From: Burkholderiales bacterium | GTDB taxonomy: Bacteria > Actinomycetota > Thermoleophilia > Gaiellales > Gaiellaceae | Length of the DNA: 9,355 nucleotides | NCBI GenBank assembly: GCA_025935595.1 | Contig: JAICUZ010000092.1 | Span: 1-9,355, forward strand | Reading direction: 5' to 3' | In this document: in pieces, positions 1 to 5,895 of the stretch | How positions within the stretch are numbered: the first letter of the stretch is position 1 | Layout: each line of letters begins with the position of its first letter | The notes under the pieces: generated by a model | What the model was told of the DNA's origin: nothing | The model's input: only the letters and a program-made list of their open reading frames with translations | Database searches by the model: none | Made by a program: the position numbers and the translations under genes

Positions 1-156
1 CGACTCGCCGCGAAGCAGGCGCTTGGTGAGCGGCGGCCGGTGGTACGGCCCGTGCGGGTCCTGCGACCAGAGGGTGATGTCCTCCGTCCCGCCGGACTCG
101 CGGTAGCTCTCGACGAGCTTCGCGGCGGAGAGGCCGCCTCCGATGATCCCGATCAT
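1..156 (-). CDS. FAD-dependent pyridine nucleotide-disulphide oxidoreductase, N-terminal fragment (cut by window start)
   Basis: Only the first 52 residues are visible; the gene continues beyond position 1. The fragment opens with a Rossmann strand and dinucleotide-binding turn (IGIIGGGLSAAKLVES, residues 2-17). It then has the ITLWSQDPHGPYHRPPLTKR stretch (residues 27-46), typical of the FAD-binding domain of ferredoxin/rubredoxin reductase-like flavoproteins, where an E/D-P-x-x-PY-x-RPPL-(S/T)K segment contacts FAD. A serine stands where the usual turn has A or G. The start is well set: the ATG overlaps the TGA of the upstream kinase (ATGA, 153-156) and a full AGGAGG lies 4 nt upstream. It is therefore translationally coupled to the kinase. 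The electron acceptor and partner cannot be told from this fragment. Confidence 0.8.
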   Translation of the reverse strand, partial: MIGIIGGGLSAAKLVESYRESGGTEDITLWSQDPHGPYHRPPLTKRLLRGES

Positions 157-1412
157 GTCGCCTCCTGTGAACGCATCAGTCTCCGTTGTTCTTCCCTCGC
201 CACCAGATGGATCTCGAAACGCTCCGATCGCGGCTGGACGACGCGCGCGACCGGTGCCGCCGGCACGGTGATACCCGCGCGCTCGAAAGCGACAACCGCC
301 GCGCCGCGCGCCGAGCCCTCCGCCTCGCCGGACACCTCGACGGGGCGGCCGAGCACGTCGGCGAGGATCTGCAGCCAGACGTCGTTGACGAGCGCCGCGT
401 GGCCGGTCGCAACGACCGACTCGACACCGCCGATCGCGTCGAGCACATCGGCCAGCCGATAGGCGACACCCTCGAGCGCGGCCTGCACGATCTCGCCGGG
501 GGTGGTGGCGAACGTGAGCCCGTCGATCAGCCCGCGACGGTGCACGTTCCAGCCGAGGGAGCGCTCGCCGCCGAGAAACGGCAGGAATGTGAGGCCGTGA
601 TCCGGCAGGTCGGTCGGCTCGGCCTCGCTGAGCGTCAGGCGGAGCCACGCGTGCAGGTTGCCGCCGTCCGAGAGCGCGCCGCCCTCGCAGAAGCGCTGCT
701 CGTCGAGCCGGTAGAGGAAGAGCCCCGGCTTCGCCTCTGACGACGCAGCCTCGTACACGACCCGCGCCGCGGCGGACGTACCGATCGTCACGGCGGCCCG
801 ACCGGGGCCGAGGCAGCCGGACCCGACGTTCGAGCACGCGCCGTCGCCGAGCGCCGGCCAGACGGTTGCGACCTGCTCGTCGGAGACCGACGGAAGCTGC
901 GCCTCCTCGACCTCGACGGCCGCCAGCGTCTCGACGTCCCACGCGAGCCGGTTCGGATCGAAGACGCCGGTGCCGCTCGCCATCGAGACGCTCGTGACGA
1001 GCTCCCCGGTCAGCTGGAGCAGAAGGTAGTCGGCGAACGAGACGTACCGCGCGGCCGCGAGCCCGCCGAGCTTCGCGGGCCAGAACGACGGATGAAGGAA
1101 GCAGCCGGTACGGCGGTGGTACGCCGCCGGATCGAGTGCCGGCGGATCGCCGGTCACATCGCGCCACGTCAGGACCGTCGACAGCGGACGCTCGTGCTCG
1201 TCGAGCGGGAGCAGCGAATGCCAGAAGCACGACAGCGCGAGCGCGTCGCCCGGTCCGACGTGGGCGAGCACGGCGCGGCACGCGTCGACGAGCTCGTCGG
1301 CGTCGTACGAGGTGTACGGGAGGTGGGCGTCGCCGGGCTCCGGCCTGCCGTCCTCGCCGTACGCGACGGCGCGCACCGAGGACGAGCCGACGTCGAGCGC
1401 GACGATCCGCAT
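153..1412 (-). CDS. FGGY-family carbohydrate kinase, gluconokinase-like, short form
   Basis: The 419-residue product matches the FGGY sugar kinase fold, which phosphorylates sugars or polyols with ATP in the cytoplasm. Visible landmarks are the N-terminal phosphate-binding loop DVGSSSVRA (7-15), FWHSLL (63-68) and TWRD (82-85) in the substrate domain, TGCFLHPSFWPAKL (102-115), and DYLLLQLTGE with MASGTGVFD (128-152). The second domain opens with ALGDGACSNVGSG (187-199), where D190 sits at the catalytic base position, followed by TIGTS (209-213) and a GG-containing adenine-site segment (244-251). The FWHSLL, TWRD and GDGA...GSG wording resembles gluconokinases of this family, but the substrate is an inference. 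It is about 80 residues shorter than usual FGGY kinases; the shortening appears spread out, for example between KLGGLAAA and SFADY. The ATG at 1412 is chosen because MRIVALDVGSSS is the canonical start. The reading frame stays open far upstream, but that stretch is antisense to the ABC-F gene. The stop overlaps the oxidoreductase start. Confidence 0.85.
   Translation of the reverse strand: MRIVALDVGSSSVRAVAYGEDGRPEPGDAHLPYTSYDADELVDACRAVLAHVGPGDALALSCFWHSLLPLDEHERPLSTVLTWRDVTGDPPALDPAAYHRRTGCFLHPSFWPAKLGGLAAARYVSFADYLLLQLTGELVTSVSMASGTGVFDPNRLAWDVETLAAVEVEEAQLPSVSDEQVATVWPALGDGACSNVGSGCLGPGRAAVTIGTSAAARVVYEAASSEAKPGLFLYRLDEQRFCEGGALSDGGNLHAWLRLTLSEAEPTDLPDHGLTFLPFLGGERSLGWNVHRRGLIDGLTFATTPGEIVQAALEGVAYRLADVLDAIGGVESVVATGHAALVNDVWLQILADVLGRPVEVSGEAEGSARGAAVVAFERAGITVPAAPVARVVQPRSERFEIHLVAREEQRRLMRSQEAT
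161..166 (-). promoter_or_regulatory. Shine-Dalgarno AGGAGG for the FAD oxidoreductase
   Basis: On the minus strand the last codons of the sugar kinase contain AGGAGG, 4 nt before the ATG at 156. It is the best ribosome binding site in the window. It supports both the start choice and translational coupling across the ATGA overlap. Confidence 0.75.
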
Positions 1413-1423
1413 CAGAGAACCGG

Positions 1424-1433
1424 AGGATAGTTT
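1424..1433. promoter_or_regulatory. Putative bidirectional promoter core between sugar kinase and ABC-F gene
   Basis: The 27 bp between the divergent starts hold two overlapping -10-like hexamers. On the plus strand TAGTTT (1428-1433) is followed by exactly 6 nt and then the GTG at 1440, which predicts leaderless ABC-F mRNA. On the minus strand TATCCT (1429 to 1424) lies 11 nt before the kinase ATG at 1412, which predicts a leader of only about 5 nt. The two hexamers share the TA step at 1428-1429. No good -35 element is visible for either direction. GGAGGA (1422-1427) is 12 nt from the GTG and could instead be a distant ribosome binding site. Confidence 0.5.
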
Positions 1434-1439
1434 GCAGCC

Positions 1440-3308
1440 GTGGCAGTCCTGATCGCATCCGCGCTCCGCAAGGAGTTCTCCGGCGATGTCCTCTTCGACG
1501 GCGTGTCGTTCAAGGTCGAGCGCCGAGACCGGATGGCCCTCGCCGGGCCGAACGGCGCCGGCAAGACGACGCTCCTGCGGGCGCTCGCACGCGAGATCAC
1601 GCTCGAAGGCGGCGAGCTCGCCTGGGAGAAAGGCGCACGCGTCGCACTGCACGACCAGCGGCCTCCCGACCAATCGAGCAGGCCGCTCCGCGAGTACGTG
1701 CTCGCCGGTACCGCCGACCTCTCGTCGGTCGAGGGCGAGCTCCGCGCGCTCGAGAAGCGCATGGCGGCGGGCGAGCACGACCCCGCGCTGCTGCGCCGCT
1801 ACGCCGAGGCGCAGGCCAGGCTGGAACACGCGGGTGGCTACGACTGGCGCGACCGGGCGGCCTCGGTCGTCCGCGGGCTCGGGTTCACCGACGACGACCT
1901 CGACCGCCCCCTGCGCACCTTCTCCGGCGGCGAGCTCACTCGCGCTTCGCTCGCGCGGGCGCTTGCCTCCCAGCCCGACCTGCTGCTGCTCGACGAGCCG
2001 ACGAACCATCTCGACATCGAGTCGCTCGAGTGGCTCGAGGAGATGCTGAAGACGATCGACGCCGGCGTCATCCTCGTCGCGCACGACCGCTGGTTCCTCG
2101 AGGCGGTGACCACGGCAGTGCTCGAGCTCGAGCGCGGGAAGTCGGTCTACTTCCCGGGCGCCTGGCATGTGTGGCGGCGCGAGCAGGCGGCGCGCGACCT
2201 CCACCAGGCGAAGGCCGCCGAGCGCCAGACGGAGCAGCTCGCGCGGCTCGAGCGCTTCGTCGAGCGCTTCCGCTACAAGGCGTCGAAAGCGCGGCAAGCG
2301 CAGTCGAAGCTCAAGCAGATCGAGAAGCTGCAGGCGAACCGTGTGCTCGCACCGGACCACCGGCGGCGGGTGATGGGGTTCGAGTTCCTGAAGCCGGCGC
2401 GCTCGGGCCGCGACGTCGCGGTCGCCGAGGGGCTGCGCGTGCGTGCGGGCGACAAGCCGCTCCTCGACGACGCGGAGTTCGCGATCGAGCGAGGCGAGCA
2501 CGTGGCGCTCGTCGGCCCGAACGGCTCCGGCAAGACGACGCTCCTCGAGACGCTGCTCGGCAAGCGCGATCCGGCGAGCGGGAAGATCCGGCTCGGGCAC
2601 GGCGTCGAGGCGGCGTACTTCTCGCAACACGAAGCGGAGCTGGACGAGCGCGGCTCCGTGCTCGAGGCGGCGATGTCCGGAACCGGCCTGAAGCGGCCCG
2701 AGGCGCAATCGCTTCTCGGCCGGTTCCTCTTCTCGGGGTGGGACGAGCACGAGAAGCCGGTCGTCGCGCTCTCGGGCGGCGAGCGGCGCCGGCTCGCGCT
2801 CGCGATCGTGGTCGCGTCGGGCGCGAACTTCCTCGTGCTGGACGAGCCGACGAACCATCTCGACCTCGAGTCGCGCGAGTCGCTCGAAGCGGCGCTCGAG
2901 GCGTTCCCGGGAACGGTGCTGCTCGTGTCGCACGACCGCGCGCTCCTCGACGCGGTCGCCGACCGGCTGCTCGCCGTCGAAGAGCGTGCGATCGCCTCGT
3001 ATTCGGGGGGATGGGCCGATTACGTGCGCGCACAGGAAGCGCAGGACGCGCCCCCGCCGCCCGCGCCGAAGGCGGCGCGGCCCGAGCGGGCGACGCGGCC
3101 CGCGAAGCCGAAGCCGTCGGCACTGGACGTCGTCGAGGCGGAGGTCGAGAAGGCAGAGGCGCGCCTCGCCGACGTGGAGCAGAAGCTGGCCGCCGATTGG
3201 TCGGACGTCGAGCTGGTCGCCGCGCACAAGCGCGCACGCGACGAGCTCGACACGCTCCTCAGGCGGTGGGAATCACTGTTCCAAGGGAGCGGATCGACTC
3301 CTCGGTGA
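1440..3308 (+). CDS. ABC-F family ATPase with two nucleotide-binding domains (Uup/EttA-like)
   Basis: This 622-residue protein has two ABC ATPase domains and no membrane segments, the hallmark of ABC-F proteins, which act on the ribosome as translation factors or antibiotic-protection proteins. Domain 1 has Walker A GPNGAGKTT (36-44), signature FSGGE (161-165), Walker B LLLLDEPTNHLD (181-192, catalytic E186) and switch H215. Domain 2 has GPNGSGKTT (359-367), LSGGERRR (444-451), LVLDEPTNHLD (465-475, E469) and H498. Both catalytic glutamates are present. A charged linker (about 240-315) joins the domains, in the position of the P-site tRNA-interacting arm. After a Pro/Ala-rich stretch (535-560) comes a predicted coiled coil (563-612), as in Uup-type C-terminal domains. 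GTG at 1440 begins MAVLIASALRKEF, the expected family start. The last 50 bp overlap the convergent luciferase-like gene. A housekeeping ribosome-associated role is likelier than drug resistance, since no resistance genes are nearby; this is an inference. Confidence 0.92.
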   Translation: MAVLIASALRKEFSGDVLFDGVSFKVERRDRMALAGPNGAGKTTLLRALAREITLEGGELAWEKGARVALHDQRPPDQSSRPLREYVLAGTADLSSVEGELRALEKRMAAGEHDPALLRRYAEAQARLEHAGGYDWRDRAASVVRGLGFTDDDLDRPLRTFSGGELTRASLARALASQPDLLLLDEPTNHLDIESLEWLEEMLKTIDAGVILVAHDRWFLEAVTTAVLELERGKSVYFPGAWHVWRREQAARDLHQAKAAERQTEQLARLERFVERFRYKASKARQAQSKLKQIEKLQANRVLAPDHRRRVMGFEFLKPARSGRDVAVAEGLRVRAGDKPLLDDAEFAIERGEHVALVGPNGSGKTTLLETLLGKRDPASGKIRLGHGVEAAYFSQHEAELDERGSVLEAAMSGTGLKRPEAQSLLGRFLFSGWDEHEKPVVALSGGERRRLALAIVVASGANFLVLDEPTNHLDLESRESLEAALEAFPGTVLLVSHDRALLDAVADRLLAVEERAIASYSGGWADYVRAQEAQDAPPPPAPKAARPERATRPAKPKPSALDVVEAEVEKAEARLADVEQKLAADWSDVELVAAHKRARDELDTLLRRWESLFQGSGSTPR

Positions 3309-4122
3309 TCGGGTCGGCGACGAGGATCGCCTCGTCTGCCCCGGCGTCCTCGAGTGCCCGGAGGTGTGCGGCCAGTTCCTCGGCCGGCACCGGCTCGACG
3401 TCCTCGTCGTTGTTGCGGGCGCCGGCGCTCTCGACCGAGACGAACACGCAGGCGCTGCGCTCGAGCGTCGCGGGGTCACGGCCGGCGCGCTCCGCAGCGG
3501 TGTCGATCCCGGCGTTCTCGGCGGCGAAGCCGTGGACCGTGTTGCCGTAGCGCGAGAACCAGGTGTTCCAGCTCGCGACGTGCGGCAGCCCGATTGACAG
3601 CATCCTCGGTGCGTTCGCGCCGAGCATCAGCTTCGGCGCCGTCGTCGGCGCCGGCAGCAACACCGCGTCGTCGACCTCGTGGTAGCGGCCACGGAACGTC
3701 ACGTTCTCACCCGCGAGCAGCCGCCGCACGATCGTGAATGCCTCTTCGAACCGCGAGACGAGGTGGTCGAACGGCAGCCCGAACGCCCGGAACTCGACCT
3801 CGTTCCAGCCGCAGCCCACGCCGAGCACGAGCCTGCCTTCGGAGAGCTCGTGCGTCGCCGCCGCCATCCGCGCGAGCACACCCGGCGGGTGGAACGCCGT
3901 GCACGCGACGAGCGGGCCGAGCTCGATGCGCTCGGTGATCCCGGCGAGCCACGCGAGTGTTGTCCAGGCGTCCCACGGGCCCCGGACCGGGTCGCGATAG
4001 AGCAGGTGGTCGCCGACCCAGAGCGAGTGGAAGCCGGCCTCCTCCGCGGCGCGCGCCATCGCCGCGACTTCGTCCCGGCTCGCCGCGTACTCCACCTCGG
4101 GGAGCTGGATCCCGACTCTCAC
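3259..4122 (-). CDS. LLM-class (luciferase-like) flavin/F420-dependent oxidoreductase
   Basis: The 287-residue product has the TIM-barrel pattern of luciferase-like monooxygenases. Landmarks are an N-terminal strand with GFHSLWVGDHLL (30-41), TERIELGPLVACTAFHPP (63-80), GRLVLGVGCGWNEVEFRAFG (96-115), RRLLAGENVTFRGRYHEV (133-150), and APTTAPKLMLGANAPRML (158-175). The GxGxGWNExEF motif is common to actinobacterial members that use coenzyme F420, so a cytoplasmic F420-linked dehydrogenase or reductase is the best guess; FMN use cannot be excluded and the substrate is unknown. At about 290 residues it is slightly short for the family (300-350), with the shortening in the C-terminal third. The start is GTG at 4122, overlapping the stop of the upstream NTF2-like gene (GTGA, 4119-4122); AGGAG lies about 11 nt upstream. 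It is the last gene of the four-gene operon, and its final 50 bp overlap the end of the convergent ABC-F gene. Confidence 0.85.
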   Translation of the reverse strand: MRVGIQLPEVEYAASRDEVAAMARAAEEAGFHSLWVGDHLLYRDPVRGPWDAWTTLAWLAGITERIELGPLVACTAFHPPGVLARMAAATHELSEGRLVLGVGCGWNEVEFRAFGLPFDHLVSRFEEAFTIVRRLLAGENVTFRGRYHEVDDAVLLPAPTTAPKLMLGANAPRMLSIGLPHVASWNTWFSRYGNTVHGFAAENAGIDTAAERAGRDPATLERSACVFVSVESAGARNNDEDVEPVPAEELAAHLRALEDAGADEAILVADPITEESIRSLGTVIPTA

Positions 4123-4505
4123 GCCGCCCAGAACTCCTCGAACGCGGGCGGGTCGGACGGGATCGCGACGATCCGCTGCCAGACGCCGGCGACATGGTCG
4201 ATCAAGAGCACCTGGTCGATGTCGAGCGCGCGTCCTTCACGCTTGCCCTGCGCGCGGTACACCGCGGCGGCATGCGCGTCGTCGCTCAACGCCCACTTCA
4301 GCGTCGACAGATAGGTGCCGCCCGTGAGACGTCGCGTCTCGCGGAACAGGTGGAAGATCTGCTCGCGGCCCTCGTAGACGTTCGCCACGGGCACGGTGCC
4401 GTTGACGATCCAGACGGCGTCATCGGCAATCACCTCGAACAGCGCCCGAGGGTCACCGCCGCGGAAGGCGTCGAAGACGCGCCTGATCCCGTCGTCAGCG
4501 TTCAA
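4119..4505 (-). CDS. NTF2/SnoaL-like domain protein
   Basis: The 128 residues have the pattern of a SnoaL-like NTF2 cone fold: an N-terminal helix (DDGIRRVFDAFRGGDPRALFEVIADDAVW, 4-32), then V-Y-x-G-R-E-Q-I (43-50) leading into a helix, and alternating strands to the C terminus (AVYRAQGKREGRALDIDQVLL, 81-101). Members range from small-molecule cyclases and isomerases to ligand-binding proteins of unknown role. No catalytic set is evident here, so no reaction is assigned. The start is the weakest in the operon: TTG at 4505, the only start upstream of the conserved N-terminal helix. It lies 11 bp inside the end of clpS and has no obvious ribosome binding site, which suggests translation depends on ribosomes finishing clpS. 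The stop overlaps the GTG of the LLM gene. Co-translation makes an accessory role to that oxidoreductase plausible but unproven. Confidence 0.75.
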   Translation of the reverse strand: MNADDGIRRVFDAFRGGDPRALFEVIADDAVWIVNGTVPVANVYEGREQIFHLFRETRRLTGGTYLSTLKWALSDDAHAAAVYRAQGKREGRALDIDQVLLIDHVAGVWQRIVAIPSDPPAFEEFWAA

Positions 4506-4788
4506 GCGGCGCGAGCGTGAGACCGTAGCCCTCGAGCTGTGAGTGATAGAGCTCGGCGAGCTCGCGGTGGCCGGACCACACGATCGCCTGTCCGGTCGAG
4601 TGGATCTTGTTCGCGAACGCCATGCCCTTGGTGTAGTCGACGCCGGGAATCGTCTGCGCGAGCGCGAACGCGACGCCCTCGAAGGTGTTGTGGTTGTCGT
4701 TCCGGACGATCACGCGCCACGCGTCGCCGGTGCCGGAGCCCGAGCCGGCGCGCGCGCGTTCCTTCGGGGGAGTCAGTGTGTGCGTCAT
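4495..4788 (-). CDS. clpS: ATP-dependent Clp protease adaptor ClpS
   Basis: This 97-residue protein has a flexible, Gly/Ser-rich N-terminal tail (1-22) followed by a full ClpS core (24-92). ClpS delivers proteins with bulky hydrophobic N-terminal residues (N-degrons) to a Clp ATPase, ClpC or ClpA, for degradation. The binding-pocket region is visible as RNDNHNTFEGV (29-39) and KIHSTGQAIVWSG (61-73). N30, D31 and H63 match the residues that grip the substrate alpha-amino group in E. coli ClpS (N34, D35, H66). The second Asp of the usual NDD is Asn (N32), and the gatekeeper position equivalent to E. coli M40 appears to be Phe. The ending HRELAELYHSQLEGYGLTL is typical. The ATG at 4788 overlaps the stop of the response regulator (ATGA, 4785-4788), with a weak GGTGG just upstream. 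No Clp ATPase or peptidase gene is in the window. Confidence 0.9.
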   Translation of the reverse strand: MTHTLTPPKERARAGSGSGTGDAWRVIVRNDNHNTFEGVAFALAQTIPGVDYTKGMAFANKIHSTGQAIVWSGHRELAELYHSQLEGYGLTLAPLER

Positions 4789-5354
4789 TCGCCACCGAGC
4801 GTATCGACCACGGCCTCGGCGATCACCTTCAGCGGTCGACCCGACACCTGGCTCGCGCGGCGCAGACGGTCGAACGCCTCGGCCTCGGTGAGGCTCTCCT
4901 TCTCCATCAGAAGCCCCTTTGCGCGCTCGATCGCCTTGCGAGCCGCAAGCGCATCGGCGAGCGACTCGGCCTCTTCGCGGACCGCTGCGAGCTCGGCGTG
5001 GCGCGCTCGCGCGGTCTCGATCGCCGGCACAAGGTCCTGCTCGCGGAACGGCTTGACGAGGTAGCCGAAGACGCCGGCCTCGACCGCGCGCGCGACGAGT
5101 TCCTCCTGGTCGTATGCGGTCAAGAGCACGATCGGCATCGGCCGGTCGTCGAGAATGCGCTTCGCGGCCTCGATCCCGTCGAGCCGCGGCATCTTCACGT
5201 CCATGATCGCGAGGTCGGGCTCGAGCTCGCGGGCGAGAGCCACCGCCTCCTCCCCGTCGCGCGCCTCGCCGGCGACCTCATGGCCGGACCGCTCGAGCAG
5301 GTCGCGCAAGTCGAGGCGGATGATCGTCTCGTCCTCGGCGATCAGGATCCGCAT
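4785..5354 (-). CDS. pdtaR: ANTAR-domain response regulator, PdtaR-like
   Basis: The 189-residue protein has a receiver domain (1-120) and a C-terminal ANTAR RNA-binding domain (about 126-186). Receiver residues are in place: acidic pair E7/D8, phosphoacceptor D52 (AIMDVKMPRLDG), T79 and K101 (VKPF). The ANTAR part shows the helical linker and the IERAKGLLM...LTEAEAFDRLRRAS signature. Such proteins dimerise on phosphorylation and bind paired RNA hairpins to prevent transcription termination; the closest described layout is PdtaR of Mycobacterium tuberculosis. The start at 5354 (ATG, MRILIAEDE) is the canonical receiver start, although the frame stays open upstream. There is no Shine-Dalgarno. 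A near -10 sequence, TACAAC, ends 7 nt before the ATG, so the mRNA may be leaderless or transcribed from farther up. It is the first gene of the operon with clpS. The probable partner kinase lies on the same strand, 645 bp upstream, beyond an opposite-strand gene. Confidence 0.9.
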   Translation of the reverse strand: MRILIAEDETIIRLDLRDLLERSGHEVAGEARDGEEAVALARELEPDLAIMDVKMPRLDGIEAAKRILDDRPMPIVLLTAYDQEELVARAVEAGVFGYLVKPFREQDLVPAIETARARHAELAAVREEAESLADALAARKAIERAKGLLMEKESLTEAEAFDRLRRASQVSGRPLKVIAEAVVDTLGGE

Positions 5355-5421
5355 TCGGAGGGTTGTACACCCTGGCCGAACGGCTAGTGGCGGGACGGCC
5401 GAGGGGTAGCAGGATGAGAGG

Positions 5422-5484
5422 TGCGGTGTGGGAGGCCCGCTCGAAGGCTCCTGCGGTGGCCCTCGCCTGGCCTCCCGCGCCGCA
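5422..5484. repeat. Long imperfect hairpin between the ANTAR regulator and HesB-like gene
   Basis: Positions 5422-5437 (TGCGGTGTGGGAGGCC) can pair with 5469-5484 (GGCCTCCCGCGCCGCA) over 16 bp as plus-strand RNA, with two G-U wobbles. The inner eight pairs are perfect. A second imperfect stem forms inside the loop (5442-5449 with 5458-5465). Read as minus-strand RNA, the two wobbles become C-A mismatches, while the inner stem improves. There is no T-run after either arm, so it is not a classical intrinsic terminator. It would be a leader structure only if a transcript starts outside it. Confidence 0.5.
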
Positions 5485-5498
5485 AACGCGCCGTGTCC

Positions 5499-5504
5499 TA
5501 GACT
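5499..5504 (+). promoter_or_regulatory. Putative -10 element for leaderless HesB-like mRNA
   Basis: TAGACT matches the actinobacterial TANNNT -10 pattern and ends exactly 6 nt before the ATG at 5511, which would put the transcription start on the A of the start codon. There is no Shine-Dalgarno upstream of this ATG, in keeping with leaderless translation. No recognisable -35 is seen. Confidence 0.5.
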
Positions 5505-5510
5505 CCGGCG

Positions 5511-5774
5511 ATGCTCGAGATCCACGAGGACGCGGTCGAGCCGCTGAAGGAGATGGGCACCGGGCTGCGGATCACCGCGCAGGAGACCGACGACGGCGTC
5601 GAGCTCCAGATCGACGACGCGACGGAGCCCCAGGACGGCGACGAGGTGGTCGAGCGCGACGGCGCACAGGTCTACCTCGACGGCATCGCGGCGGAAGTCC
5701 TCGCCGACCAGGTGCTGGGCGTCCACGCCCACGGCGACCACTTCCACTTCACGTTCGACGACCAGTCGGCCTAG
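5511..5774 (+). CDS. HesB/IscA-fold (Fe-S biosynthesis domain-like) protein lacking cysteines
   Basis: The 87 residues resemble small actinobacterial proteins of the HesB/IscA (A-type carrier) fold: an MLEIHEDAVEPLKEM N-terminal strand and helix, GLRITAQ (18-24), then DEVVERDGAQVYLDGIAAEVLADQVLGV (44-71), equivalent to the D-x-V-(I/V)-E-x-x-G-x-x-V-Y-(L/V)-(D/E) core of A-type carriers. Canonical A-type carriers hold an Fe-S cluster through three cysteines (C...CGC). This protein has no cysteine at all, so cluster carriage in the usual way is excluded; other actinobacterial members also appear to lack them. The C terminus instead carries an alternating cluster, HAHGDHFH (H72, H74, H77, H79), that could bind a metal. 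That is inference. The composition is strongly acidic. It stands alone on the plus strand between the regulator and its probable kinase. Confidence 0.7.
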   Translation: MLEIHEDAVEPLKEMGTGLRITAQETDDGVELQIDDATEPQDGDEVVERDGAQVYLDGIAAEVLADQVLGVHAHGDHFHFTFDDQSA

Positions 5775-5788
5775 CCCGTCGAGACGGG
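5775..5788 (+). terminator. Possible terminator hairpin after the HesB-like gene
   Basis: Directly after the TAG stop, CCCGTC (5775-5780) and GACGGG (5783-5788) form a compact GC-rich hairpin (five pairs with a CGAG loop). No T-run follows. U-less terminators have been proposed in high-GC actinobacteria, so this is a weak call. Confidence 0.35.
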
Positions 5789-5806
5789 ACCGTTCGCGGC
5801 CCGGCT

Positions 5807-5821
5807 GGTGCCAGGCACCGT
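5807..5821 (+). repeat. Palindromic repeat GGTGCCAGGCACCGT, copy 1
   Basis: GGTGCC-A-GGCACC is a perfect 6-bp palindrome around a central A, followed by GT-(G/A)-ACG. An identical 15-mer occurs 89 bp downstream in the same orientation. The right part of this copy (CAGGCAC, 5812-5818) can also pair with GTGCCTG at 5842-5848, with GATCC/GGATC (5826-5830 and 5837-5841) nested inside. Confidence 0.7.
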
Positions 5822-5895
5822 GACGGATCCGACACAGGATCGTGCCTGACTCGCAACGTTCCCTGCACACGGGCGGACGCACTCGAGACACGTCC

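Noticed and set aside
1413..3227. A long minus-strand open frame running upstream of the sugar kinase, making a 1024-codon ORF
   Set aside because: It lies wholly antisense to the ABC-F gene, is rich in Arg/Leu/Glu with no domain pattern, and reflects the scarcity of stop codons opposite G+C-rich codons. The kinase proper starts at 1412 with a canonical N terminus.
1440..3308. ABC-F gene as an antibiotic resistance determinant
   Set aside because: Sequence motifs alone do not separate resistance ABC-F proteins from housekeeping ones, and there is no resistance or mobile context.
1136..3550. An 804-codon plus-strand open frame overlapping the ABC-F gene
   Set aside because: It has Arg/Ala-rich, low-complexity translation typical of an out-of-frame reading of high-GC DNA; the ABC-F frame carries all motifs.
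4502..4795. Minus-strand frame overlapping clpS in another phase with its own start
   Set aside because: It is Arg-rich out-of-frame translation; the ClpS frame has the full conserved core.
5831..5836. Hexaloop GACACA at 5831-5836 as an ANTAR target loop
   Set aside because: Known ANTAR target loops favour A at position 1 and G at position 4; this loop has neither, so I do not call an ANTAR site.
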